Positions 22,442 through 32,636 of a stretch of DNA of 64,000 bases are shown here, in pieces. Position numbers and translations under genes: made by a program. The notes beneath the pieces were generated by a model that worked only from the letters and a program-made list of their open reading frames with translations, was not told the DNA's origin and did not search any database. The DNA comes from Argentina anserina (Eukaryota > Streptophyta > Magnoliopsida > Rosales > Rosaceae), in assembly GCF_933775445.1 (NCBI RefSeq), contig NC_065876.1, forward strand, positions 15,562,001 to 15,626,000. The letters are read 5' to 3'. Numbering within the stretch: position 1 is the first letter of the stretch; each line of letters starts with the position of its first letter.

Positions 22442-23640
22442 TTAATGGTGGCTAACACAGCTGAGGTCCAGTCTCCTCCAATCTCTTAGAAATCTTCGAG
22501 CAGTGTTCGCCAGCTCTGTGCTTTCCTGTCTCACAGGAAGTTCATCAGTTGTGGATTCACTGCAGCAAGCAAAGAGGGAAAAACATAATCAAATGCTATG
22601 ACACTAAACCTCATATGATGTTTTATCAATGTTATCTACACATGATGAACATACTTATTGAATGCAATATTGACTCTGTTCGTCATATGCATTCAGAGTA
22701 AAACAGAAAGTTCTACATTAATTAATTCAGACGTAAAAATGGTGGAATGGCCTGTGTGATCATAACCCGGATATGAAAGACAAAAATTCCTATTTATTTT
22801 TAGTTCCTAGTACAATATCAAAGTGATTGTTCTGAACAATATATTCAATATTAAAAGGTTGCAACTTGTAAAGGTTCACATATTTCTCTAACCTGGCCTG
22901 TGTGGACAAAGGAAGTATCAAAGTTGAGTTTTGAGTCCCCTCGATACTTCTGATGTCATGTGGCGTCTTCCTTGAGACCATTGTAGTGGAATTCTCTCCA
23001 TAATCTAAATTACCATCAGATGGTTCATCATTTTCTGCCAAAGCAACACTCGCTGAGATACTCCAATCAGCACTTCTCCCCAAACTACCAATATCTAGTG
23101 GAGATGAATTTTTGACAGGCGAGTCTTCATGATTAAGAGCATCTCATACCATCACTTTCCCATTACCAGCTTCTTGTTCACTTGAAATGGCAATTACTTT
23201 TTCGATCTCAGGATCGCCACAATTCTTTCCATCTACACTATGCGCATCCCCATTTGAATCATGAACTCCTACATGTTCAGCAGTCAGATCATCATGTGTT
23301 GTCTGTTCAACATAAGGTTCTATGGACATTGCCTTCATAGGTAAATAACTTTGTTGATTTGACTCGTCTGTGCTTTTAGACATTAATTTTTCTTGACATC
23401 TTGGACCAGGTGGCAATTCTGGATTCCTAGAGCTCTCTGATTCTGATGCACATTCATTCATGGAATCAGTATTCCCCGGATCAACTAACATATTTTCAAT
23501 CTTTGATGTGGCATGGCCATTGTCTCAGATAGACCATCAAGTGTGCTAATCCTTTCAGCTAGATCGATTTTAGAGCCTTCATACCCATCTATTCTCGACA
23601 AAGTTGAATCGAGATCAAAACTATTTAACCTATTAACAAG
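22442..23640 (-). pseudogene. Remnant of an unrecognised protein-coding gene
   Basis: On the minus strand the frame 23491-22790 reads as a hydrophilic, Ser/Glu/Asp-rich protein interrupted once by TGA at 23144-23146 (the sense continues as DALNHEDSPVKNSSPLD). Upstream, 23520-23640 continues with a plausible segment (RIDGYEGSKIDLAERISTLD) but in a different frame. Downstream, after an acceptor-like TTGCTGCAG, the piece 22562-22442 reads TTDELPVRQESTELANTARR and then FLRDWRRLDL before a stop. These look like exons of one gene carrying a nonsense change and a frameshift. I do not recognise the family. An alternative is a live gene with splicing I have misread. Confidence 0.5.
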
Positions 23641-24029
23641 AATAGAAAATTACTTAATAGTACTAGACAACATTTGAATTAACCAAAAACTCACTTTTCT
23701 ATATTTCTTATACAAATTAGGACATAAACTCAAGTCCAAAAATGAGTGGGCAAACCTGATTAATTAATTAATGCTGAAATGTTCAAACTACCACTATTTT
23801 CGCGAAAATTACTAGCCTGCCACTCTCAAATCTAACAAGTTTATCTCTCCTCATTTTTTAGTTTTTTTTTCGGCAATTTTAATTTTCCGGTCAAACCATT
23901 GGCAATTTAGAGGTGAGCCAATATATAAATTTGTTCTTTACGTTATGAGTTTTCATTTAAATACCATATTGCCTATGTTTTGAGAAACTTTGACATTTCA
24001 AATTTTGCTCATCAAAAACCACAGTAGCA
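23641..24029. other. AT-rich intergenic stretch, nothing recognised
   Basis: No coding frame or repeat end was recognised between the pseudogene and the minisatellite that starts near 24030. Confidence 0.5.
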
Positions 24030-24305
24030 GTTAATTCTCTAGTCAATAATAGCAACTAAATTCATAGTCGACAGTAGCATGTACATTTCCAGCCGACAGT
24101 AACACATTTCAAGTCGGCAATAGCAGCTAGTTTCATACTCGACAGTAGCGGGTTGCTTAATTAGATAGTAGTTGTTAGTTTCATAATCGACAGTAGCAGC
24201 TAGTTTCTCAGTCAACAGTAGCATGTAGCTCTTTAGTCGATAGTAACATGTAGCTTCTTAGTCAATAATAGCATGTAGCTTCTTAGTCGGCAGTAGCATG
24301 TACAC
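24030..24305. repeat. Degenerate minisatellite, unit about 25-32 bp (GTCGACAGTAGCATGTAGCTT type)
   Basis: Around nine imperfect copies of a unit built from TAGTCGACAGTAGCA and TGTAGCTTCTTAG follow each other. Spacing varies between copies, and units near the right end are the most alike. Confidence 0.8.
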
Positions 24306-25519
24306 ATGTAGATGTGATATGTGATAGTAAAAATGAATTATGAATTCTGTTAAATGTGATGAGCTAAAGAGGGGCAAAAAAGTAAAATATCATATGATAT
24401 GTGGCAGCTTGCCATTATGTGGTTCTTATTTGTAACTTTTGGTTCTTATTTGTTCTATCAAATTAGAAAGTGAGTTTTTTATAAACTAAAATGTTGTCTA
24501 ACACTTATTAGTAGTTTGTTGTAACAAGAAGTCATAGGTCATATAACTTTCGTAAAGTCAAAAGTTATTACACATTACATATAAGAACTACAAGGGTCAA
24601 CGAGCTTATGATTCTCATTCTATAACTTTACTATATCACCATTTCCACTTTTCCAATTCTATGTTGCATACCCCATCTTAACAGTTTGGTTGCTACCTAA
24701 GACCATGTACTGGAGCATCTTCAAGTTTTTTTTTGGCTTCTTATTAAAAAAAGTCACATTTAATACATAAAATTAGAAAATAGTCAAGTAAGGTTTCAAA
24801 ATTTTAAAAAAGTCAAGCAATCAAATCTGTTTGACCGTTGCCCCGAATTTTTGATAAAATTACGAATATTGCCACTAGATCTGATCCTAAACTCGGTGAA
24901 TCACATCACCCGCGTCACCATCGTTCTATGACTTCACCTTCCTCGATGCCGGTCTCAAACCTTACCTGCCGCTGAATCTTTGAAACCACCTCAGAGGTCG
25001 AGAAGCCTTCAAAAGCGACGTTGATCCAAATCGGAACGCGAGATCGTCCAAGAGCTTCGTCGATCCAAATTGGAGTACATTTTGTAATCTTTGTTATATA
25101 ATTCCGACTTGGCAGAGATGGCGGTTTTGTGAGAGGTTCCGAGCCTTTTCCAGTTAGTCATGGCTTGAAATTAAAGGTAGGTGTTGGTGACAGTGATGGC
25201 GCCGCAAAAGAAGAAGGCAGAGCCAGGAGACCAACAACGAGGTCTTTATCCGGCAAGAGCTGCTTTAGGGTTTGGAGGTCGTCCTCGAGGTTATGGGCTT
25301 GCGCTCCAATCGATTTGGGTGGTCTTCTTCTCGAAGATGGCAAGCATGTCGTTGGTGGTGGTATAGCAGAATGTTGTCGACGTGATTCTGGGTTTGTCAT
25401 GGGTGCCCAGATCATTTTTCTGGGTGCCCAATAAGACATTTTTAAGGCTCAATGGTTGAAGAACAAGGAATCTAGCAAGGATGAAGCTATGGACATAGTC
25501 AAGGATGGCGATGCAAGAA

Positions 25520-25735
25520 ACTACCATTAAGTTACATGTCACACTACCTATCATAATACCCGTCACAACACAAAGTTAGTGTGGTTGGTAGTGTGAGTAT
25601 CATTTACCTGTCACATTACCCGTCACACTACCTGTCACACTAACTTTGTACTGTGACATATGTTGTGATAGATAGTGTGATAGGCAATGTGATAGCTAGT
25701 GCGATAAGTAGTGTGACAGACAGTCTGATTGGCGG
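25520..25735. repeat. GTGACAGGTAGT minisatellite with a switch of orientation
   Basis: Units of the CACACTACCTATCA kind (bottom orientation) fill about 25540-25640. After about 25655 the same motif runs in the opposite orientation (TGTGATAGATAGTGTGATAG). The two halves could pair as a hairpin. Confidence 0.75.
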
Positions 25736-25865
25736 TGTCTGTACTACAACATAAAGTGTCAATATGTAATAGTTCAAGATCACAAAAGTTTGTTATTTCT
25801 AGTCATTTTATTCATCATCATCTTCTTCTTCTTCTTTTTCGTTTCATAACATAGTTGTGATTTTT

Positions 25866-26190
25866 GTGTGACAATAGTGTAATAGGTATTGTGATAGAAG
25901 TTGTGAAAGATAGTGTGACAAGGGTTGTGACAGATTGTGTGACAGGGGTTGTGATATGTAGTGTGACATGGGGTGTGATAGGTAGTGTGACAAAGATTGT
26001 GACAAGTAGTGTGACAGGTGGTGTGATAGATAGTGTGACAGTGGGTGTGATAGGTAGTGTGACAGGTAGTGTGACAGTTAGTGTGACAGGTTCTGTCACA
26101 GTGGGTGTGATAGCGGTTGTGACAGTTAGTGTAAGAGGTAGTGTGACAGTGTCTGTGACAGTAGTTGTAACAGTAGGTGTGACATGCCGA
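25866..26190. repeat. GTGACAGGTAGT minisatellite, 12-bp units
   Basis: More than twenty imperfect copies of a 12-bp unit (TAGTGTGACAGG and close variants) follow one another. Because 12 is a multiple of three, all frames stay open, which gives a repetitive reading frame of about 110 codons (GSVTVSVTGSVTV type). It is repeat-derived, not a gene. Confidence 0.9.
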
Positions 26191-26665
26191 GAGGAAATGT
26201 GAAAATATGCGAAATTTTGTTAAAATTCAAATGATATTTGTATAAGTATGCTCAGAATGAAGATAATAGCTAGAATTAGGGAACTTTGAGCTTCGGTTCT
26301 GCCGGAATTTTTTGGAGCACCACCATCGATGGCGACAACTCTTTGCGATGGTTGTTGCGCCTTGTACGGTTGGTCAATTCGGAGTGTGTAGTATATCAAA
26401 TGAAATAGGGGAGCGTACCAATTTCATCAAAATTTATCGTCGGACGGGAAAGTTATGACCGAAATTAGAAAAAAAAAAGTGAGAAATGGCAAAACAGTCA
26501 ATAAAATATTTTTTAAGTGACTTTTTTCTAATTTTGTTGACATTTTTCTAATTTCCACTAAAATGTGATAACATTTTTATAATTAATTCATAAGTAATGA
26601 CATTTTTCTAATATAAATTGAGAAATTGTACTTTTTTATAATTTTTTTTCGAAAATATTTAAACA

Positions 26666-26965
26666 TGATAAAGAAGCATCATATATGAAGAAACTAAAAT
26701 AGAAAAGTTTAAATTTTCTTTAGTTTTTAGCCTTTTAGGCTCCAACACTTCGTGGGCTGCAAGTCTTTTATAGTTACAGCTCATTTTATGTAGATCCGAC
26801 GAAGGCTAGGTTAGTCATTAAGCCTTAACCAACTTAATTACAACTCACTCTCTCTTATCCTAAACTGACTTTAAAACTTAAACCAACTATCTACAACGGT
26901 AACATTATGACCTTCCATGTAATTTCCCTTTACCTTGTTTCCGTCTCCCATTCGGATTTGGAGTC
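26666..26965. other. Intergenic flank of the NAC pseudogene
   Basis: Nothing recognised apart from ordinary upstream sequence leading into the TATA-like site at 26966. Confidence 0.5.
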
Positions 26966-26973
26966 TATAAATT
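26966..26973 (+). promoter_or_regulatory. TATA box of the NAC pseudogene
   Basis: TATAAATT is followed by a leader like that of the intact NAC gene, about 200 bases before the homologous start region. The promoter-proximal part of the duplicate was therefore copied too. Confidence 0.5.
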
Positions 26974-27898
26974 CTAGGTTACAGACACGCTCCTCTCCCA
27001 TTCATTTTCAATTTCCAGCGATTCTTTCATTTCAAACCCAGTTCTGAGTTTACCCATCTTTCCTCCATATTAGATCCTCTGTTTTGCTCTGTTTTCAACC
27101 CACTTTTGTTTTGTCCTGTTTCAAAAACCCTAACCAACTTCAGTTTCAAGAGAAACTCTTCAGGGAAGAGAGCTGCAATTTCCTTCCTTGCCAGAGATTT
27201 TGTCCCAAGGAGGATGAACTAGTTCTCTTCTACCTCAAACCCTTGTTGAGTGGGGAGAATGTGTCCGAGAGAAACCTTGTGGTGTTTGACTGTGATTTTT
27301 ACGGTGATCAAGAGCCTTGGGAGATATGGGAGGAATTTAAGGCTAGAAATCCACACGATTTGAGATTGCACCAGGATATCTACTTCTTCACTCAACACAA
27401 GAAGATGAGTTCCACTGGCAACCGAATGATGGGTCAGTCCCTCCTTAATTGGAGGTAGAAATTCATGTGGTGATTTACTACAAGAGAAAAACATGTGTTA
27501 CAAGAGCCTTGATGACTCATTGACTTACACAAGGCTAGTTTGTTATTCATATAGCATGGGGGTGCAACTTAATTTGAAAATGAAGAAACAAACCTATAAA
27601 CATAGGTGGGAATGTGACAACACTTTTTGAAGATGGAGGAAACATGCATTAATGAGCATGCAAACATTGAACCATGAAATGAGAAAGACACTTGACTTTG
27701 CTTCTAATTGCATGTTACGTGCATGAGTTGCATGACATGATGCATAAAGCCATTTGCCTATATAAAGGCATGAAAGATTGCAGCAAAAACATCAAAGGCA
27801 GATATACAAACCTTAGAGTGTTTGTATAATAATGTGATCCTCACTTAAATAGATTGAGATAAAAAGTGTCTCAATTAGTGAGAAGAAATTCCTCGAGA

Positions 27899-27917
27899 GA
27901 GAGAGAGAGAGAGAGAG
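27899..27917. repeat. (GA)n microsatellite in the LTR
   Basis: Uninterrupted GA dinucleotides directly left of the hAT-like target-site duplication. Confidence 0.9.
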
Positions 27918-27927
27918 GTGTGTTACC

Positions 27928-28979
27928 CAAAGACTAAAATTTCGGCGACAACAGAAATATCGAGGATCTGAAAATTGAAATTTTCGATTTAAAAAAAATA
28001 ATTAAGTAAATTGATGGAAATTTTGGATGAAACTATAAGTCATAAGAAGTTATTATATAAGTATTAGTTTATAGTGAGTTATAGTTATTTGAGGTGAAAC
28101 AATCGTCGAACATTATTAAGAATCTACTTAATATATATATATATATGTTTACCCAAATGAAGACTAGTTCATCACGTTTTATTTACATATGATACATCAA
28201 ACATGTAATTACATGAGTGATTTAGAACCACATAAAGGATCTATGAGGTACAAAATTTTCACTATTTTCATCATTTCTTTGAGTAAAATCCTAAGTATAT
28301 TATAAAAAATAGTCATTAAATGATACATCCCCTTTCTAATTTTGCATATATTGACTTATATGCCAACCATATGGATCGTGGGTGATTAACTATGGGTTGT
28401 AGCACTGGTAGTTTCCGTTTAGATTAAACATTTCTTGACTTTGACCATAACTATGGCTTTGTGAAGATTGTGCATCAGATTGTGTCTATATGTTTTCACT
28501 TGATTGTATCTCATTAGAGAATAAATATGGTGGATAATGCATGTTGAATTTCCCCCATAAAGGTAAGGTTCATCATTGCTTCCTCTTAGACCAAAAGGGT
28601 TCGATTCCCCTCAACAACTAGTTCGGTTTTATATCAATTTTAGGTGAATGTTGAGACATAGAATGCAATATATAATAAAAATATACACATATAACAATAA
28701 GTTAGTATAGTAGAGTTGACTATAACTTTGTGCTTGCAAAATGATGGATCATAGGTTCGATTCTCATAATCAGTGATTATTTTATTTTATTTGAAGTTGG
28801 TCTGACACGTGGCGATAAATTATGAAAATATCAGGAAATTTCGAAAAGTTTCCGGATATATCGGGAAATTTCAAAAATCTCCATCGAAAAATACTTGGTA
28901 TGTAACAATTATATCCATATGTCGAAAAATAGACACTTTCACGGAAATTTCGAGGAAATTATGGATATTTCAGTCCTTG
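27928..28979. mobile_element. Non-autonomous hAT-like element nested in the solo LTR
   Basis: A 1052-bp segment starts CAAAGACTAAAATTTC and ends with the inverted form of CAAGGACTGAAATATC (13 of 16 terminal bases match). It is bordered on both sides by the same 8 bases, GTGTTACC (27920-27927 and 28980-28987). An 8-bp duplication and CA-starting short inverted ends are typical of hAT elements. There is no transposase frame. AT-rich subterminal repeats of the GGAAATTTCG kind occur near the right end. Confidence 0.82.
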
Positions 28980-29550
28980 GTGTTACCACTTTAGTTAGTC
29001 TAGAGTGAGTTGTTTCTTGTAATCCCATTATTTAGTATAGTGGAAGAAAGTACTACTACTGCCCCGAAGACGTAGGCTTATTTGCCGAACCTCGTTAAAT
29101 ATCGTGTCTTCTTTTTGTTGTTATTTCGGCTATTCACACCAGGTGTGAGAAAAGTCAGATCCTAGGATAATTATTTATCTGGCAGTCTTGTATTAGGCGG
29201 CCACTACTTTCCCAACACCGAATACGGCGGAATGTCGGAAGAGGCTCCTAGCACGGTGATGACGCCGGAAAGCCAATACGATGTGTTGAATCTGGTGTTG
29301 TTGTTGGCTTGAAGAAACGCTTAACTTATAGTAACGAATACTCGATGCAGGACGGTTGTTGGATGAGTTAGAATGAGGATTGAGCACGGAGGAAATGGAG
29401 AAGTTCCTTCTGTCGTATGAAGGTCCAGCTGAGTCTTTAGTGGAACTCCCAACTGACGGGCAACAAACGATAACTGATAAAGATTTTTCAGAATGGTTGG
29501 GGTTAACTGATTTCAGTCCTGCAAACAACTTCCTTGGCAGTGAAATGTAA

Positions 29551-32500
29551 TCATGTTCGTAGCTGAGATTGACATCAAAAGCTTTTGCATTTGCCTCGTC
29601 TAAGACAAGTTGTACATACTATTATTCTAAAGTAGTCAAGATATGCACAAGTGTACCTGAGTTATTATGAATGAGAAAACGACTTCATACAGTTTTCGTT
29701 ATCTAGTTAGTTATTTGACGCATTTCCTTCAGTGAAATTTTAGTTTGATTATCAAGAAAGTTATTATTACCTCAAACGCCTACTGCCTCTTTTGAAAAAA
29801 TGCTTAATTAAGAAAGGCTGTTCATTATTGTGTATTAAGTAAATCTATGTGTTTTGTCAACTTAATCTACATCAAAGCAGAAGAAAGGCTGTAAATATAC
29901 AATGTGAAAATCACCCTGATCAGTAGGCAAATCATAGGTTGAAAATGTCAATACTAATGCTCCAGCCATTTATGGATGCAATATTGCAGTCTGTCAGTTA
30001 TCAAGAGGCAGCAGATGAATAGTGACTCCTATGAACTCACAAAACAATTTGTCCAAATATACCAACTCCATTTTGATCTAAAATAAGTGAAATTTTGTCT
30101 CACGATCAAACTTAAGGATCAGAACCTGGGTGTGTGTTCACTCTGGAATTATAGTGTGAACCTCCTCTTCTGGCCTTTAGATCGTTTCATTTAAATCTGA
30201 TGGACCAAAACTGATATATATATATATATATATATATATAATACAGTCTAATCATCATCAACTGTCTTTGCTGTCTTGTCTTACTGGAAGCAATGGAAGC
30301 ATACTTGTCTTACTACAAATATTGAAGTAACAGTCTGTAGTTGTAAACCAGGACTTACCTTATTACTCGTTCAATATGCAGTCATTAAAAAGTAATTTGT
30401 TATTTGTATCATCAACCTGGATCATTTTTCGCTAATGTATCTGCCTGAGAGATTGTAAGTTGTTGGTCTACTGTGCGTTATGCCATTATGGATACTCACT
30501 CGCACGCCAAATTACATGGCTTGTACCTTTCAAGATAAAAAAAAAGGTAAGAGTAATTTAGGATGAAGAATATAAAAAAGATAAATGCAAGATGACTGGG
30601 AATTTTTTTGAAAAGTACAATGCAATGTTCTATTTTTTAAACTAGCAGCTTCAGAGCGATAGATAAGTGAAGTTTGATTCAAGAAAATTTTCAATGGCAG
30701 AGAAAAACATGGAGCTCATCAAAGCAGGATTAGCCAATGTTCCTAATCTTCAGACCGAAAATATGTTCCTAATATACTATTTTAGATTAAGTAAATATGA
30801 AAATTGATGTCCAAAACATAAACATAACTGAAAGTAATCAAGTGAATTTCAGCTGCTTCTCTCTAAGTTTCAATGAATATGAATACTAACAAGGATAACA
30901 AATAAAACAAGGGGTCAGGGTCAATATGCTTTGAAGCTTTTCTTGTTTTACCACTCACAAGCTATAACTTGGCAAATTGATTGAACCAACTCTAACCTGT
31001 GGATTGTGATTTCCCAACTCGCTGAGTCAGGAGACAATTGTTGATCATCCACTAATCGACACACATCTTGTAGTTTCTAGTTGGTCAGCTGAGACCCTGA
31101 GAGATATACAAATAACTGACTAGGTTCAGTTTACCATTCTTCGTAAAATAAGTAAACCTGAGAGGCCTCGGAAAATCTTAACCATCATAGAAAAGTAACT
31201 AAAAAAAAAGTTCATTTAGTTCATGAAGAAACAAAGATGACCAAGAACTAAATGAGCTATGAGCAGTCTATCAGGAGAAGAGACAACAAAGAAGACATTC
31301 TGAGGTTTGTCTCAAACAGCTGGTGTTCACAGTTTACTCATATCCCACCTTATTTAGAATGATCCAATATTAAACCAATAAATCCAAGCACTCAAACTTT
31401 AGTCGCTCAACCATAAATTATCAATGAATGAATGAATAAAAAAGAGCAAAATTGTGAAAGAGGTATTTCATCCAACAGGTGAGCAACATTATCAGTTTCT
31501 GATAAGCATTCACCATATGAAAGAATTAGAGCCACTTGTTAGTCTGTTAGGTCCAATGGAAGCAAAATGAAAACCCAGAACGCAACAAGCTTTAAAAAGT
31601 ACCTGGGATTGACAAGAGTCAAAAGGAGAGGGAAAAAAGAAACAATGGTTGAAATCGAAAGGGTTCTTGTTACTTAACATATATACAAGTAACAGTACAA
31701 ATTCTGGTTGATTGTTTTCGGCACAATTAGTTCTGCTATGATGAAGCTTGTTTGATGTGAAAGTGACATCAAGTATTTAGTTCCCTTTACATTAGAGGTT
31801 TGACTAATTGTCTTGTGAGTTTGATTATGGTTTGCATGGTAAGATATACTAAATGATTCATACTTCTCATACTCAATATAGTGTTTTAATTTCTATATAT
31901 CTGCTTCTTTGTAAATTATGCAGATCTAGCTTTACACCGAAGATGCTAATTAAGATGTCAAAGAGCATTAGCTGAGGCACATAATGCCAGACATGAAACA
32001 ACTTTGCATATCTTGGCTAGAATGCCTACGAAATTCACTGGAAAATAAAGTGCAGGAAATGTGGAGTAGAGAGTAATCAGCTTATGTGAGTTGGTCCTTG
32101 AAACAGCTAAATGGAAGATACCAAGATATATGAATCATAAAAAAACAGGGCAGCTCATTTCCTTGGTAGAAAGCCATAGTGAAGGAATTTGGTTTTGGAA
32201 AAACCATGGCATTCTTGGATAAATAACGAGGTCTTTTTCTTCAAACCTGCTTCGATCTAGCACATTTTTAGTGAGCAGCGGTGGCGGACGAGGCAGAAGA
32301 AACGAAAGATGTCCGGCGGCTGTTCTTCTAAACCACTGCTCTAAGTATACACAAATATAAATGAAGTTCATTTTGTGCAAGGCTCATTATTGGTGCATTG
32401 AATGGAACAGAATATGTCATGCTGCTATAGTATAAAAGAACTCGAATACACTACAAAATATTGTAGATTGTATAAGCATCCCGGAAAAAACTATATTCAA

Positions 32501-32636
32501 GTTAATAAACCCGGCATCCTTCATCTCGAATCGAGCATAAAGACATGCTATCAAATAAACTGCTGTTTTTAAATTCATTCCACATCCAAAAAGTTGCAGA
32601 AACTGAAAATCTAGTTGCAAATAGACTGCAGACCAG
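29551..32636. other. Intergenic, nothing recognised
   Basis: About 3 kb of AT-rich sequence with only short frames. A (TA)n run lies at 30214-30242. The last few hundred bases probably include the 3' UTR of the delta-COP gene, which is transcribed toward this region. Confidence 0.5.
30214..30242. repeat. (TA)n microsatellite
   Basis: About 14 uninterrupted AT dinucleotides. Confidence 0.95.

Larger units (their letters stand above)
24716..26665. mobile_element. Possible Mutator-like element enclosing minisatellites
   Basis: Both flanks carry AT-rich, related but diverged sequence in opposite orientation: the left has AAAAAAAGTCACA then AAAATTAGAAAATAGTCAA, while the reverse complement of the right has AAAATTAGAAAAAAGTCAC and TTAGAAAAATGTCAA. 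A TTTGACCGTTGCCC-like word on the left matches TTGACTGTTTTGCC on the right. The interior is GC-richer. Long degenerate inverted ends enclosing gene-like sequence suggest a Mutator-type element. No target-site duplication was found, so the call is weak. Confidence 0.3.
27427..29217 (+). mobile_element. Solo LTR of a copia-type retrotransposon, inside the NAC pseudogene
   Basis: The insert begins TGATGGG and ends CCCAACA, short inverted termini of the TG...CA kind. It is flanked on both sides by the 5-bp target-site duplication CCGAA (27422-27426 and 29218-29222). It has a TATAAA at 27761-27766 and, near its 3' end, the copia LTR hallmark GACGTAGGCTTATTTGCCGA followed by ACCTCGTTAAAT (about 29068-29102). 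Without the nested element the LTR is about 731 bp. No internal coding region is present, so it is the product of LTR-LTR recombination. Confidence 0.85.
27160..29550 (+). pseudogene. NAC pseudogene, split by a solo LTR and internally deleted
   Basis: The left part (to 27426) carries NAC subdomains A to C very like the intact gene at 19.1 kb: CQRFCPKEDELVLFYLKPLL, DFYGDQEPWEIWEEF and DIYFFTQHKKMSSTGNR. The codon aligned with the start ATG of the intact gene appears to be AGG (27162-27164); an upstream ATG at 27084 is open but unlike the family. The right part resumes at 29223 with the piece after the insertion, then VVGLKKRLTY and QDGCW (subdomain D). It then jumps by deletion to the C-terminal region (STEEMEKFL, SEWLGLTDFSP). 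A stop follows the deletion. Joining both sides at the duplicated CCGAA keeps the NAC frame, which shows the break was caused by the insertion. Confidence 0.88.

Noticed and set aside
24030..24305. CRISPR-like array of short repeats
   Set aside because: Repeats are degenerate, spacing is irregular and there are no cas genes; it is a plant minisatellite.
25864..26202. Open frame of 112 codons with GSVTVSVTGSVTV repeats
   Set aside because: It is a by-product of the 12-bp minisatellite; the opposite strand is open as well.
32135..32380. Minus-strand frame of 81 codons downstream of delta-COP
   Set aside because: No recognisable family and no exon signals; lies in the 3' flank of delta-COP.
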